DNA of 64,000 nucleotides from contig JABHFS010000189.1 of the NCBI GenBank assembly GCA_018672475.1, positions 1 to 64,000 on the forward strand. The letters are read 5' to 3'. The stretch comes from Gemmatimonadota bacterium. Lineage in GTDB: Bacteria > Latescibacterota > UBA2968 > UBA8231. A program made the position numbers and the translations under genes. Position 1 is the stretch's first letter. Each line of letters begins with the position of its first letter. Below are positions 45,291-54,154 of this stretch, piece after piece. The notes under the pieces are model-generated. The model did not search any database. It was not told where the DNA came from and saw only the letters and a list, made by a program, of their open reading frames with translations.

Positions 45291-45317
45291 TACATTAGGG
45301 TAACCAGAAGGATCACC

Positions 45318-45824
45318 ATGGCCACAGAAAACCTGCCCTACATTACCATGGCAAGCCCCGTCGGCGAATTGCTGCTTGCCGGCGATGAAGCGTCGCTGAA
45401 ATACATTCATTTCGAGAGCCATGCCTTCACACCCCCGCCCGAATGGCAAGCTGTCGAGGCTTTGCCTTATCCGGTCGTCGAACAGCTCGCCGCCTATTTC
45501 GCCGAAGACCTGCGCGACTTCGACCTGCCGCTCGCCCCGGAAGGTACGACCTTCCAGCTCGAAGTCTGGGCCGCCTTGCAGGAGATCCCCTATGGCGAGA
45601 CGATCTCCTATCTCGACTTGGCACACGCCATCGGCAACCCCGACGCGGTACGCGCCGTCGGTCTGGCCAATGGCAAAAACCCGCTATCGATTATCGTGCC
45701 CTGCCACCGCGTCATCGGCAGCGACGGCAAGCTCGTAGGCTACGGCGGCGGTCTGCCGATCAAGGAGGCCCTGCTCAAGCTCGAAGGCGCCCTGCAACCC
45801 GATCCCCAACTCTCGCTCTTTTAA
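45318..45824 (+). CDS. ogt: Methylated-DNA-[protein]-cysteine S-methyltransferase
   Basis: The 168-residue protein directly reverses O6-alkylguanine by transferring the alkyl group to its active-site cysteine, C129 in IIVPCHRVIG. The helix-turn-helix region (GETISYLDLAHAIGNPDAVRAVG) and the arginine finger are present. AGAAGGA precedes ATG 45318. The longer open frame upstream is the GNAT remnant in the same frame, not part of this protein. The next gene follows 23 bases later on the same strand. Confidence 0.92.
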   Translation: MATENLPYITMASPVGELLLAGDEASLKYIHFESHAFTPPPEWQAVEALPYPVVEQLAAYFAEDLRDFDLPLAPEGTTFQLEVWAALQEIPYGETISYLDLAHAIGNPDAVRAVGLANGKNPLSIIVPCHRVIGSDGKLVGYGGGLPIKEALLKLEGALQPDPQLSLF

Positions 45825-45847
45825 AAACCGTTCCCATCGGAGGCCCT

Positions 45848-46951
45848 ATGTCCACCTATCGCGTCGCCCTAATCGGTACCGGCCGCGTCGGTTATCAGTT
45901 CAGCTTTTCCGACCTGCCCGACAACCACGCGGCCGCCATCAGCCAGCACCCGTCCTGCGAGTTGGTCGCCGGCGTCAACCGCGGCCGCAAAAAACTCGAT
46001 GCCTTCGGCCAGCGTTTCGGCGTCGAGGCCCTCTACCACGACTACCAGCAGATGCTCGCCGAAGTGCAACCCGATATCTGTATCGTCGCCACCCACCCCG
46101 AACTGCACGCCGAAATGGTCGAAGGCTGCGCCAAAGCCCCTTCCACCAAGGCCATTATCTGCGAAAAGCCGATGGCTCTCTCGCTAGCGGAGTGCGACCG
46201 CATGATCGCCGCCTGCCAAGCCGGCAATATCTTATTGCAAATTAACCACAACCGCCGTTGGAACCCCGAGTGGGTGCTCGCCAAAAAACTACTCGACGAA
46301 GGCGCGATCGGTGAACTCAACCACATTTATTGTTATATGGACGGCGGCAAACCCTCGCCCACATGGCGCAGCGAAAACGAAGGCCCGCTATTACATGATT
46401 TCACGCACTACTTCGATCTGATGGATCTCTACGCCGGCGAGGTCGAATGGCTCTCCGGTATGGCCGAGCAGCGTTCGCGGCCTTGGGCGGTCGAGGATTT
46501 TTCCGCCGCGATGATGAAATTCAGAAACGGCAGCACTGGCCTGATCTGCGGCGCCGAACTAACCAAATATACCGACCACGCCTTCGAATTACGTGGCACC
46601 ACCGGTCTGATCCGCATGGATGCCGAACAGGTCCACCTCTTCCAGTGCAAGGTCTCGATGTCCGAACCCGACAGCGGTTTTGAGTGGAGCGCGTTAGAAG
46701 AGGTTGCAGTCGAGCGACCGGCTCCGTGCTCAAGCTATGTAGAAGCGCTCGCTGAGTTGATCGATGCATTAGAAGACAAAGGCACGCTGCGCAGCGACGG
46801 TGCGGTTGGCCGCCGCTCGCTGGAGATGGTCATGGCGATTTACCAATCGCAATTAGAGGGTAATAACCCTGTTCGCTTTCCCGTCTCGCTCGCCGAATCG
46901 GGTGTCGAGGCGCTGCGGCGAGAGGGTAACTTCGTGGAGCGGGCGTCCTAA
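45848..46951 (+). CDS. Gfo/Idh/MocA-family oxidoreductase
   Basis: The 367-residue protein starts at ATG 45848 with a GGAGG site. It has the Rossmann motif VALIGTGRVGYQFSF, the conserved ICEKPMALSL, QINHNRRWNPEW and the sugar-site LLHDFTHYFDLM (H-x-x-x-x-D). It is probably an NAD(P)-dependent oxidoreductase of a sugar or polyol. It may be cotranscribed with ogt (23-bp gap), although the pairing is not a known functional unit. Confidence 0.88.
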   Translation: MSTYRVALIGTGRVGYQFSFSDLPDNHAAAISQHPSCELVAGVNRGRKKLDAFGQRFGVEALYHDYQQMLAEVQPDICIVATHPELHAEMVEGCAKAPSTKAIICEKPMALSLAECDRMIAACQAGNILLQINHNRRWNPEWVLAKKLLDEGAIGELNHIYCYMDGGKPSPTWRSENEGPLLHDFTHYFDLMDLYAGEVEWLSGMAEQRSRPWAVEDFSAAMMKFRNGSTGLICGAELTKYTDHAFELRGTTGLIRMDAEQVHLFQCKVSMSEPDSGFEWSALEEVAVERPAPCSSYVEALAELIDALEDKGTLRSDGAVGRRSLEMVMAIYQSQLEGNNPVRFPVSLAESGVEALRREGNFVERAS

Positions 46952-46970
46952 GCACACGCCTCAGGTTAGT

Positions 46971-47273
46971 TCACACGCGACGTACAAATCTTGATTCCCA
47001 ACCATCGGGTACTGCGCCGGAGGATGGGATCTTGCCCAACGGCTCCGCATCGCCGCTGAGCTCGATCCCATCCTCCGGCGTATCCGTCCCCCATATCAAC
47101 TGCACGATATCCTGCCCGCCGCAAATCACATGAGTCGTTTCCCCTGCATCCACCACCCTTACTTCTGACCCCTTTATGCTCAAAACCATCTCTTCATCCC
47201 CGGTCGAAATAAGCAGGTGCCCTTTCCATTGCATCAGTGGGAAGGGCGTTGAGCGCCGCGACAGTTCAGACAC
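46971..47273 (-). pseudogene. Fragment with SCP2-like C-terminal domain of a GNAT-type protein
   Basis: The 100-residue frame begins at a GTG and reads FPLMQWKGHLLISTGDEEMVLSIKG, then QDIVQLIWGTDTPEDGIELSGDAEPLGKI, resembling the sterol-carrier-like C-terminal domain of Eis-type GNAT proteins. The N-terminal acetyltransferase part is missing, and the expected C-terminus is replaced by an odd sequence lying in a perfect inverted repeat (47015-47080). It looks like a decayed gene. Confidence 0.4.
47015..47080. repeat. Perfect 17-bp inverted repeat
   Basis: CGCCGGAGGATGGGATC (47015-47031) recurs as its exact complement at 47064-47080 across 32 bases. It lies within the 3' part of the SCP2-like remnant. 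Template switching could have created it. Confidence 0.75.
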
Positions 47274-47412
47274 CAGCTTCTCAAATAAGGATCGCAGATT
47301 GACGATGCGGGCGAGATAAAACGGCGCTACCGGCGTCCTGCGTGAAGCAAGCCGATAGCGCCGTTTTGGCGAACGAATATATTGGACTGTTACGTTTTAA
47401 AGAACGCCCACG

Positions 47413-48195
47413 TTAGAAGGTGTATTGCAAGAGGTCCTCTACCCCTTCTAACCGAAAAGCCACGCCCTCCAAGCCTGGATACAACCCCCTAAACACCGTC
47501 AAATCAAAACGCAATTCGCTGGTAATAAATGCCTCGCAGGCATCACCATTGCCCTCGTGCACTAGCTTCAGCATATGCTGCGGCGGGATAGACTTGCTCG
47601 CCGCCAGCGATGCTAACAAAGTAAATACGTGAGCTTCACACCCCCCACTATATCCGACCACCAACGCCAGTATATCACCCTCGACGCGGGCTTCTTGCAG
47701 TGTGAACGCATCCCCGGCTACGGCCATGTCCATGGCAAAGCGCGGCCGCCCCGGATCTACAGGTGTCGGCTCATCAACCTGATCCGAACGTATGCTGACC
47801 GTCCCACCTTGCAGCAAGTCAATACAGCGGCCCGCACTGCAAGCTAGCATCGGTTCATTAGGCACCGAGCAATCCGAGGCATATTCATAGCGCTGGTTCA
47901 TATCGGCTTCAAAGGCGTTATACACTGCGAGCGGTTGGGCGAGCGCAGCCGAATCCGCCACGGAATAGATTATATACTCCCAGGGACCACCGCAGGGCTT
48001 CGCCCCCAATCCTGCAAAACGACAATCCTCAAGCGCTCCGCACGCAGCTTCCCCGACAAGCGCTTCTATATCCTGCCGCGTCGCGGCCAATTGCGCCCGA
48101 TCGCCTTCCTCAGTGCGCTCCACTTTGACCGAATCCGAACTACCGCAAGCGCCGATGAAAAGCGCGATCAACGCCAAGATCCCAAAAGATCTCAT
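47413..48195 (-). CDS. Cysteine-rich hypothetical lipoprotein
   Basis: The 260-residue protein has a lipoprotein signal ending in LFIGACGSS, so it is exported and lipid-anchored. It contains many cysteines (ACGALEDCRFAGLGAKPCGG, YASDCSVPNEPMLACSAGRC) that may form disulfides. I do not recognise the family. Convergent neighbours are the SCP2-like remnant and, on the other side, the divergent Gfo/Idh/MocA gene. ATG at 48195. Confidence 0.65.
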   Translation of the reverse strand: MRSFGILALIALFIGACGSSDSVKVERTEEGDRAQLAATRQDIEALVGEAACGALEDCRFAGLGAKPCGGPWEYIIYSVADSAALAQPLAVYNAFEADMNQRYEYASDCSVPNEPMLACSAGRCIDLLQGGTVSIRSDQVDEPTPVDPGRPRFAMDMAVAGDAFTLQEARVEGDILALVVGYSGGCEAHVFTLLASLAASKSIPPQHMLKLVHEGNGDACEAFITSELRFDLTVFRGLYPGLEGVAFRLEGVEDLLQYTF

Positions 48196-48548
48196 AACCT
48201 TCTCCTCCTACCCCTAATTATTTGCAAAGCCCGTGCCGGCCAGGCATCATATTTTTGCACTGGCCGAGCAAACCACAATAAACAAGCACTTAGATTTTTC
48301 ACACTTGTCGCCAGAGCCCCACCTAGCTTTGTTCTATCACATTCCTGAGGCAAAAGCCTCAGATTTCTAATACCTCGCACTTGCTCGAATCGATCTTTAA
48401 AAACCGGGGTCCACTACAAAATGAACCGAAGGTCAGACCGAAGGCTGCCCCGCAGCGGCTTTGCAGTCCCCGGAACCGACCCGGTATGGTCGGCGAGAAT
48501 GAGCGAGACAGCCCTTGATCTAACCGCATACTCCGGAGAACACAAGCC
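48196..48548. other. Intergenic leader between lipoprotein and Gfo/Idh/MocA genes
   Basis: No gene is seen. It contains a perfect hairpin CTGAGGC-AAAA-GCCTCAG (48345-48362) followed by ATTTCT, and copy 2 of the GGCGAGAATGAGCGA motif at 48492-48506. Divergent promoters for both flanking genes should lie here, but none is clear. Confidence 0.5.
48492..48506 (+). repeat. Copy 2 of intergenic motif GGCGAGAATGAGCGA
   Basis: Identical over 15 bases to the motif at 18795. It lies 43 bases upstream of the Gfo/Idh/MocA start codon. Confidence 0.55.
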
Positions 48549-49556
48549 ATGGCCAAAGCAAAAGCAAAAAACCAGCCCAAACGCAAGACCCGCAAAAAAC
48601 TCCGCATCGCCATCATCGGCGCGGGCGGCCGCGCCCTAATGGCGCACTACCCCTCCTTGCGCGACATCCCCGAGGCCGAACTCGTCGCCGTCTCCGAGCT
48701 CGACGAACAACGCCTGCACAAAGTCTGCGACGAATACAAAATCAAAGGCCGCTATAGCGACTACCGCCAGATGCTCGAACGCGAAAAACCCGACGCCGTC
48801 TACGCCATCATGCCACCGCACCACCTCTACGACGTATGCGCCACCACCATCGAGCACGGCTGCCATCTGATCATCGAAAAACCGCCCGCCGTCACCAGCG
48901 AGCAAATCCGTCAACTCGCCGCCCTGGCCCGCCGCCATAAAGTCTTGACCGGCGTCGCCTTCCAACGCCGTTTCGCTCCGGTTATCCGCCGCGGCAAAAC
49001 GCTGTGCGAGAAACGCGGCACCGTGCACACCGCCCACGCCAGCTTCTACAAAAACTCGGTCGGTGGCGCGCCTTATTATCGCGGCGCAATGGACATGCTC
49101 ACTTGCGACGGCATCCACGCCGTCGACACGCTGCGCTACTTGTGCGGCGGCGAGGTCGTGTCCGTCGCCAGCGACTCGCGCCGCCTCGACGCCGGCCATT
49201 GGAATATCCATCTGGCTATGGTCCGCTTCTCCAGCGGGGCCACCGGGTTATTGCTCAACAACTTCATGGCCGGCCGGCGCATGTTCAGCGTCGAGGTACA
49301 CTCCCCCGGCATCTCCTTCTTCGGCGACCCCGAAGAAGGAGGACAGCTCTACGCCGACAACAAGACCGAGCCGATCGATGAATTGGACCCCTTCGCCCTG
49401 TCCAAAAGCGAAGAGGATTACCGAGCCTTCGGCACCTATGACATCAACCGCCACTTCGTAGACTGCATGTTAAAGGGAAAGGATCCAGAAACGAATTTCG
49501 ACGACGCGATCAAAACCATGGAGTTGGTCGACGCGGTCTACGGCTCGCAGATCTGA
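48549..49556 (+). CDS. Gfo/Idh/MocA-family oxidoreductase
   Basis: The 335-residue enzyme has a lysine/arginine-rich N-terminal tail (KAKAKNQPKRKTRKK) before the Rossmann motif IAIIGAGGRALMAHYP. Conserved features are IIEKPPAVTS, GVAFQRRFAP and CDGIHAVDTLRYLCGG (G-x-H-x-x-D). It should oxidise a sugar-like substrate with NAD(P). The basic tail is unusual and might be an artefact of start choice, but GGAGA before ATG 48549 supports it. Monocistronic. Confidence 0.87.
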   Translation: MAKAKAKNQPKRKTRKKLRIAIIGAGGRALMAHYPSLRDIPEAELVAVSELDEQRLHKVCDEYKIKGRYSDYRQMLEREKPDAVYAIMPPHHLYDVCATTIEHGCHLIIEKPPAVTSEQIRQLAALARRHKVLTGVAFQRRFAPVIRRGKTLCEKRGTVHTAHASFYKNSVGGAPYYRGAMDMLTCDGIHAVDTLRYLCGGEVVSVASDSRRLDAGHWNIHLAMVRFSSGATGLLLNNFMAGRRMFSVEVHSPGISFFGDPEEGGQLYADNKTEPIDELDPFALSKSEEDYRAFGTYDINRHFVDCMLKGKDPETNFDDAIKTMELVDAVYGSQI

Positions 49557-49881
49557 GCGACATCCCACTACTTCGCGGGGTCCGTTTAGCAAAGAGGCCC
49601 GGCTAACCGCGTGTGATAATTAACCGGGATGATGGTAGAAGTATCGCCCTGCCAGGTCAGGGAGAAATGCGAGCAGGGCGGTGCGAAAAAAAGTGCCATT
49701 GCCATCTACGACTATCTTGGTTTAGGGCCGCTTAGAACATCATAAAACCCGGCTGTGGGGGGATAGTTCCCCGGTCATCATTCGCGATATAAACCGACTC
49801 GACCTTCAATCGGTCTTGTGCCCCGGCTCTCACTTGGGAAACCGGTCTCTTTGCCGTGGGGTTTTCCGACAGCACGGCGGC
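49557..49881. other. Non-coding stretch with several hairpins
   Basis: No gene is seen. Hairpins include CGCCCTGC (49645-49652) with its complement at 49673-49680, and a CCCGGCTAA/TTAACCGGG pair near 49602-49628. The stretch lies at the convergence of the Gfo/Idh/MocA gene and the glycosyltransferase gene, so a terminator function is plausible. No long T-run is seen. Confidence 0.45.
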
Positions 49882-51015
49882 TTACCGTCGATGCAACGCC
49901 TCGATCACCGCCCATGTCTGCCGCGTCGTTTCACGCCAGCTAAAATTCTCTGCTCGTTCAGCGGCCAGTGCCCCCAATTGCCGCTGGCGTTGAGGGTCGT
50001 CGATGACTTCGAGTATCTTCGCGGCAATGTCCTCAGGGTTTGCAGGATTAAAGTAGAGCACCGCATCACCGCCAAACTCGGGCATCGGCGGCTTGGCGGA
50101 CGCCAGCAGCGGCCGGCCGCTGCCCATCGCTTCGAGCATCACATTGGGACAGTTTTCGCAATCGGAGGCGAAGATATTGAGCTTGGCGTGGGCGTATAAA
50201 CCCGGCAGGTCTTCGTAGGGGACACTGCCCGTCACCACCACATCGCCATCGAGTCCGAGGTCGCGTATTTCGCGGCGCACCAAGGCGCTATAGGGCGAAT
50301 GGTCTGGGCCGACCAACAGTAGCTTCTCTCGCGTGGGGCGCGATCGCTTGACCAGATCGAAAGCGCGCACGACCTCGACCTGGTTTTTGTAATAGTCGAA
50401 GATCGAGACATAGGCCAGATACTCGGTGCCGGCAGCGACAACCGGCGGATCCATACCTTCGCGGTCACCGGCCTTGAAACGCTCGCTCAACCCGTGATAA
50501 ATAACGCTGGTGCTTTTTAACGGGGTCGTCGTCAAGCCCTCGATAATCTGACGCCCATGCTCGGATATGAATATTGTGTGATCGGCCCGTTGAATACTGC
50601 CCAGTAGGATTTTCGCCAGGATCCACAGACGCAGCCGCGCCCAACCTAGGGGATATCTAGAGTGCAAGGCGGGCTGGAAAGGAAGCATATTCTGAAACAC
50701 GGTGACGATCTTGCACTTGGGCGGCAGTCGCCCGTTGACAATTCCGCCGGGACAAAACAATACGTCGCTGTCCAGCTCCCGCAACAATCTAGGTAACATT
50801 AGATATTCCCAGATCGTCCGCCCCAACGGGTTCCTTGTCGGCCAACGAGGTTTTATTCTACGAATATTGCCGCGGCCAGGAGGCAACCGCAACGAGTCGT
50901 CGCACAGAATATAAATGCACAGATCATCCCGCTCCGGAGTATTGTCCAACAAGCTGCTCAGATACGTTTGTCCCCCTCCCAACCGAGCCGAGAACGCGTT
51001 AATTAGCATATTCAT
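49882..51015 (-). CDS. Glycosyltransferase family 4-like protein
   Basis: The 377-residue protein begins with a GT-B N-terminal fold (INAFSARLGGGQTYLSSLL) and carries the C-terminal nucleotide-sugar domain: LLVGPDHSPYS, VTGSVPYEDLPGLYAHAKLNIFAS and NVMLEAMGSGRPLLAS with the conserved E-x7-E-like segment. Such enzymes build cell-surface or secreted glycans. The acceptor is unknown. It is a single gene upstream on the minus strand from the deacylase gene (21 bp gap), perhaps in one operon with it. Confidence 0.86.
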   Translation of the reverse strand: MNMLINAFSARLGGGQTYLSSLLDNTPERDDLCIYILCDDSLRLPPGRGNIRRIKPRWPTRNPLGRTIWEYLMLPRLLRELDSDVLFCPGGIVNGRLPPKCKIVTVFQNMLPFQPALHSRYPLGWARLRLWILAKILLGSIQRADHTIFISEHGRQIIEGLTTTPLKSTSVIYHGLSERFKAGDREGMDPPVVAAGTEYLAYVSIFDYYKNQVEVVRAFDLVKRSRPTREKLLLVGPDHSPYSALVRREIRDLGLDGDVVVTGSVPYEDLPGLYAHAKLNIFASDCENCPNVMLEAMGSGRPLLASAKPPMPEFGGDAVLYFNPANPEDIAAKILEVIDDPQRQRQLGALAAERAENFSWRETTRQTWAVIEALHRR

Positions 51016-51036
51016 AGAAGAATAAATTTCTCTACT

Positions 51037-51525
51037 TCAGCCACGCGTCGGCACCTCAACTACCTGCCACTCATGTCCGGTGCACTGCAAGAATCGCTCG
51101 ACATCCGCACGAGCGAGAACCAAGGTCGACGTATTGAGCAAAGGGTGGCATTGTATCGCGTCGGCGGCCCAGACCGCACGGTCAAACACCAACTCCACCG
51201 CCTGCGCGGAATCGTTGATGAGACCGAGTAGTGTCACGGCACCCGGTTCAACGCCAAGATATTTTTTGAGTCGTTCGGGAGAAGCCATGCCCAACTTATC
51301 CGCCCCCAACATCACCCGCAGTGCTTTCAAGTCAACCTGCATCGCGCCCTCGACCACGACCAGGAAATGGCGCCGCCCCTTCCCATCGCGTAGAAAGAGG
51401 TTTTTCGTATGGGCCCCGGGCAACGGCGACACCTGATCCTCCGCCTCCTGGTAAGTATAGACCGGCGGATGATCCGCGCGCTGATAAGATATATTGTTTT
51501 CTTTGAGGAAACAGTAGATATCCAT
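51037..51525 (-). CDS. YbaK/ProX-type aminoacyl-tRNA deacylase
   Basis: The 162-residue single-domain protein hydrolyses mischarged tRNA (Ala-tRNA-Pro or Cys-tRNA-Pro in the family). It has ADHPPVYTYQEAE, a lysine-containing HTKNLFLRD, and CHPLLNTSTLVL near the end, as in the ProX/PrdX subgroup. It acts in translational quality control. The spermidine-synthase-like gene ends 2 bases before its start codon on the same strand, so the order is spermidine-like, deacylase, transferase. Confidence 0.88.
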   Translation of the reverse strand: MDIYCFLKENNISYQRADHPPVYTYQEAEDQVSPLPGAHTKNLFLRDGKGRRHFLVVVEGAMQVDLKALRVMLGADKLGMASPERLKKYLGVEPGAVTLLGLINDSAQAVELVFDRAVWAADAIQCHPLLNTSTLVLARADVERFLQCTGHEWQVVEVPTRG

Positions 51526-51527
51526 GC

Positions 51528-52304
51528 TTAGTGTACCAAGCCCTTGTTGTAGCGCATCAAATCCCAGAGGAATTGCGAAAACTCGACCCCGTAGCGCTCC
51601 TCCAACTCGGTCGCCTTGCGCCTAGACAGCCCCACTTCGAGCGACGGAAGAGCAAAGTTGAACGCGAAGGCCACGGTATTGCGCTTGCGCGCCACCGGCA
51701 AATGCAATACTTCGCCAGTGAAGACCTGGTGCAACGAGCGATCGATGCCCTCGAGCAGTGATTCGCGATCGCCGGTCCACAAATTGGCCACCAAGACCCC
51801 TCGTCCGCTCAGTCGTTTTTGGCAACGCGCGAAAAACTCGGGCTGCCCCAGCGCTGGCGCCATACCGTCGCGATCGTGGATATCGACCATAATCCAATCG
51901 TATTCGCCAGCGCGTCTGTCGTCGAGGAAATTCTCCGCTGCTTCCACATGCACCGCAAAATGCTCATCGGAGGGCAGTGCAAAGTACTCGCGCGCCAACT
52001 CGACGACTAACGGGCGTTTTTCGACCACAGTGATCCGGCACTCGGGCCAGTGATAGCGGAGAAAACGCGCCAGCGCGCCGCCGCCCAGCCCCAACATTAG
52101 CACCGAACGCGGCGCCGACGTGAAGAGCAGAGCGCTGAGCATGCAGCGCGTATAGGACAGGGCCAAACCGACCGAGTCGCGCAACAGCATCGTCGTCTGC
52201 CGGGCGCGCGAACCAAAGTGCATCGTGCGCGAGGTCGCCTCATCGACGATTTCTATCGTGCCGAACTCGTCGCGGGCGGAGTGAACCAGCTTCCCGTCAT
52301 ACAT
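51528..52304 (-). CDS. Spermidine synthase-like methyltransferase-fold protein
   Basis: The 258-residue protein has the polyamine-synthase-type fold: SVLMLGLGGGALARFLRY (dcSAM/SAM motif I), ITVVEKRPLVVELAREYF, VHVEAAENFL and DWIMVDIHDRDGMAPALG. The N-terminal HFGSRARQTTMLL resembles the beta-hairpin domain of SpeE. The catalytic aspartate pair cannot be confirmed, so it may be a related transferase. It lies between the sulfatase and deacylase genes on the same strand. Confidence 0.8.
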   Translation of the reverse strand: MYDGKLVHSARDEFGTIEIVDEATSRTMHFGSRARQTTMLLRDSVGLALSYTRCMLSALLFTSAPRSVLMLGLGGGALARFLRYHWPECRITVVEKRPLVVELAREYFALPSDEHFAVHVEAAENFLDDRRAGEYDWIMVDIHDRDGMAPALGQPEFFARCQKRLSGRGVLVANLWTGDRESLLEGIDRSLHQVFTGEVLHLPVARKRNTVAFAFNFALPSLEVGLSRRKATELEERYGVEFSQFLWDLMRYNKGLVH

Positions 52305-52312
52305 CGCCTACC

Positions 52313-53797
52313 CTAGGCCCCCCGCCAATCGCGTTCCTGCGCTTGCGCCCGTTCCCTCCAACGCGCGTAATTCGGCGAAAGACTCAACGCCCCGTCCGGC
52401 TGCGGCACCAGTTGCCCGCCTCGACCCCGGGGATCGCCCCGCCGCTCGTTGAGCTCCGCCAAGCGTTTGCGCCACACAGCAACGCGCGCCGCGTGCACCG
52501 GGTCGGCAGATAGATCGCGGCATTCGCCGGGGTCTTCTTGCAGATCGAAGAACTGTTCGCAGCCAGTGTGATGGAACCAGATATACTTTTCCAAACCATC
52601 GGTTACGTACTGCATGCCATGTTCGAAGGTATAACAGGACGTGTGTTCTCCTTGAACAAAATCTCGCCAGCCGTCGCGCTCGCCGCGCGCCAATTTCAAC
52701 AGACTCACCCCGTCCACCGACTCGGGGATTTCTACGCCGGCCGCGTCCAATAACGTCGGCATGATATCGCGCAATTCTACCGGCGCTTCTATACGCGTAT
52801 TGCACGGCAAATCCCACGACTGCGGATAGCGCATTATGAATGGCACGCGCGCCGAACCCTCATAGGCATAGGTCTTACGCCAGTGGTGGTGGTCGCCCAT
52901 CATATCGCCGTGGTCAGAGGTGAAGATGATCAAGGTTTCGGCGTAGGCCTGCGGATCGCGTTTTTTGAACTCGTAGAGGAAGCGCCCGATCTGATGATCG
53001 ATAAAAGTGATATTGCCATAATAGCCGGCGCGACCTTTGCGCGTCTCGCTGTCGCTGCGCCGGGTGCGCGGCGCGTTGGTATCGGCGACTTTTTTATCGA
53101 ACTGAGCCGACCAGTCGCCGACAAAAGGTGCGGGAATATCGGGATGCCCTTCATACATGTCCCAGTAGGTCTGCGGCGGGTCGTAGGGCGAGTGGGGTCG
53201 GGCGAAGGAGAGCCACATGAAAAAGGGCTGGCTCGGGTCGCGCTGCTCGACGAATTTGATGCCCTCGCTGGCGGTCCAGTACGTAGGGTGCAGGTGCTCG
53301 GGCAAGTGCGAAGGCCGCGCCATCCAACTGTTCCAATCAATGCTGTGGTCACGATATCCGTATTCGCCTTCTTTGTGTCTTTCGAAGAATTGGTGATAGT
53401 CGCTAATAAACCCCGAATCGCGGCGCCCACTCTCGTCGAGCACCATATGGTCAAATCCATAGCGCCGCCGTTGCGGCGCGTGGTGCATCTTGCCCACCGC
53501 TTGCGTATGATATCCCGCCTTCGCCAACTCGCCCGGCAGTGTCGCCGGATATTCGAGCGCGTCGTTGCCGGCCATCGTCAACCGCCCGTGGTGCCATTGG
53601 TCCATCCCAGTGATAATACCCGCCCGGGCCGGCGTACACGAGGGCACCGAAGTATAGGCGTGCGGCAGGTAGGCCCCTTGCTCGGCCAATTCGTCGAGGT
53701 AGGGCGTCTCCAACACGGGGTGTCCGGCACAGCCGAGGCAGTCGCCGCGCTGTTGGTCGGTGGTGATGAGCAGGAGGTTGGGTCGGGTTTGTGGCAT
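52313..53797 (-). CDS. Arylsulfatase-family enzyme
   Basis: The 494-residue sulfatase has ITTDQQRGDCLGCAG, the formylglycine site C54-T-P-A-R58 in SVPSCTPARAG, FARPHSPYDPPQ and the metal site TSDHGDMMGDHHHWRK, with histidine-rich surroundings. The C-terminal half follows the family layout (FFDLQEDPGECRDLS). No signal peptide is visible. It needs a formylglycine-generating enzyme. Lies at the head of the minus-strand unit with the spermidine-synthase-like gene 8 bases downstream. Confidence 0.9.
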   Translation of the reverse strand: MPQTRPNLLLITTDQQRGDCLGCAGHPVLETPYLDELAEQGAYLPHAYTSVPSCTPARAGIITGMDQWHHGRLTMAGNDALEYPATLPGELAKAGYHTQAVGKMHHAPQRRRYGFDHMVLDESGRRDSGFISDYHQFFERHKEGEYGYRDHSIDWNSWMARPSHLPEHLHPTYWTASEGIKFVEQRDPSQPFFMWLSFARPHSPYDPPQTYWDMYEGHPDIPAPFVGDWSAQFDKKVADTNAPRTRRSDSETRKGRAGYYGNITFIDHQIGRFLYEFKKRDPQAYAETLIIFTSDHGDMMGDHHHWRKTYAYEGSARVPFIMRYPQSWDLPCNTRIEAPVELRDIMPTLLDAAGVEIPESVDGVSLLKLARGERDGWRDFVQGEHTSCYTFEHGMQYVTDGLEKYIWFHHTGCEQFFDLQEDPGECRDLSADPVHAARVAVWRKRLAELNERRGDPRGRGGQLVPQPDGALSLSPNYARWRERAQAQERDWRGA

Positions 53798-53841
53798 GAG
53801 GTGGGTCCTGTTGCGTGGAGTGAGTGATGCAGCTGTTGGAC

Positions 53842-53973
53842 GGGCTCTTGCAGGATATCCCGTCGCTCATTCTCGCTCGCCATCCCTGGCTCGCTCCGAG
53901 GTGTAGCCCTCAGATTTCACTTCCTGTGAAATCTGGGTCTACAATCCGCTCCAGGGATATCCTGCAAGAGCCC
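53842..53973. repeat. 132-bp element with perfect 20-bp terminal inverted repeats
   Basis: GGGCTCTTGCAGGATATCCC (53842-53861) is the exact reverse complement of 53954-53973. Inside lies another hairpin (CAGATTTCAC, TTCCT, GTGAAATCTG at 53911-53935) and partly matching arms, so the whole element could fold as one long stem. It is in a gene-free stretch (53798-54154) upstream of the sulfatase gene. It resembles a MITE or repeat element, but no target duplication is visible. Copy 3 of the GCGAGAATGAGCGA motif is inside (53863-53876, minus). Confidence 0.7.
53863..53876 (-). repeat. Copy 3 of intergenic motif GCGAGAATGAGCGA
   Basis: Fourteen bases identical to the motif at 18795 and 48492, on the opposite strand, just inside the left arm of the 132-bp element. 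Confidence 0.55.
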
Positions 53974-54154
53974 TGCGGTAGTCGCGCGAGTCGCGCCAGC
54001 ACAATATTTAATTTAAGAGGGAAAACTAAAATCCTTAATTGGGGAGATAAAAGTACGCAAGAACATCACTACAATCCCACCCTTATAAAATGGACTCTGG
54101 GTCATCCACCAAGCGTAGCGGAGGTGCGGGGGGCGGCGGCAAGGGAAAGCCCCC

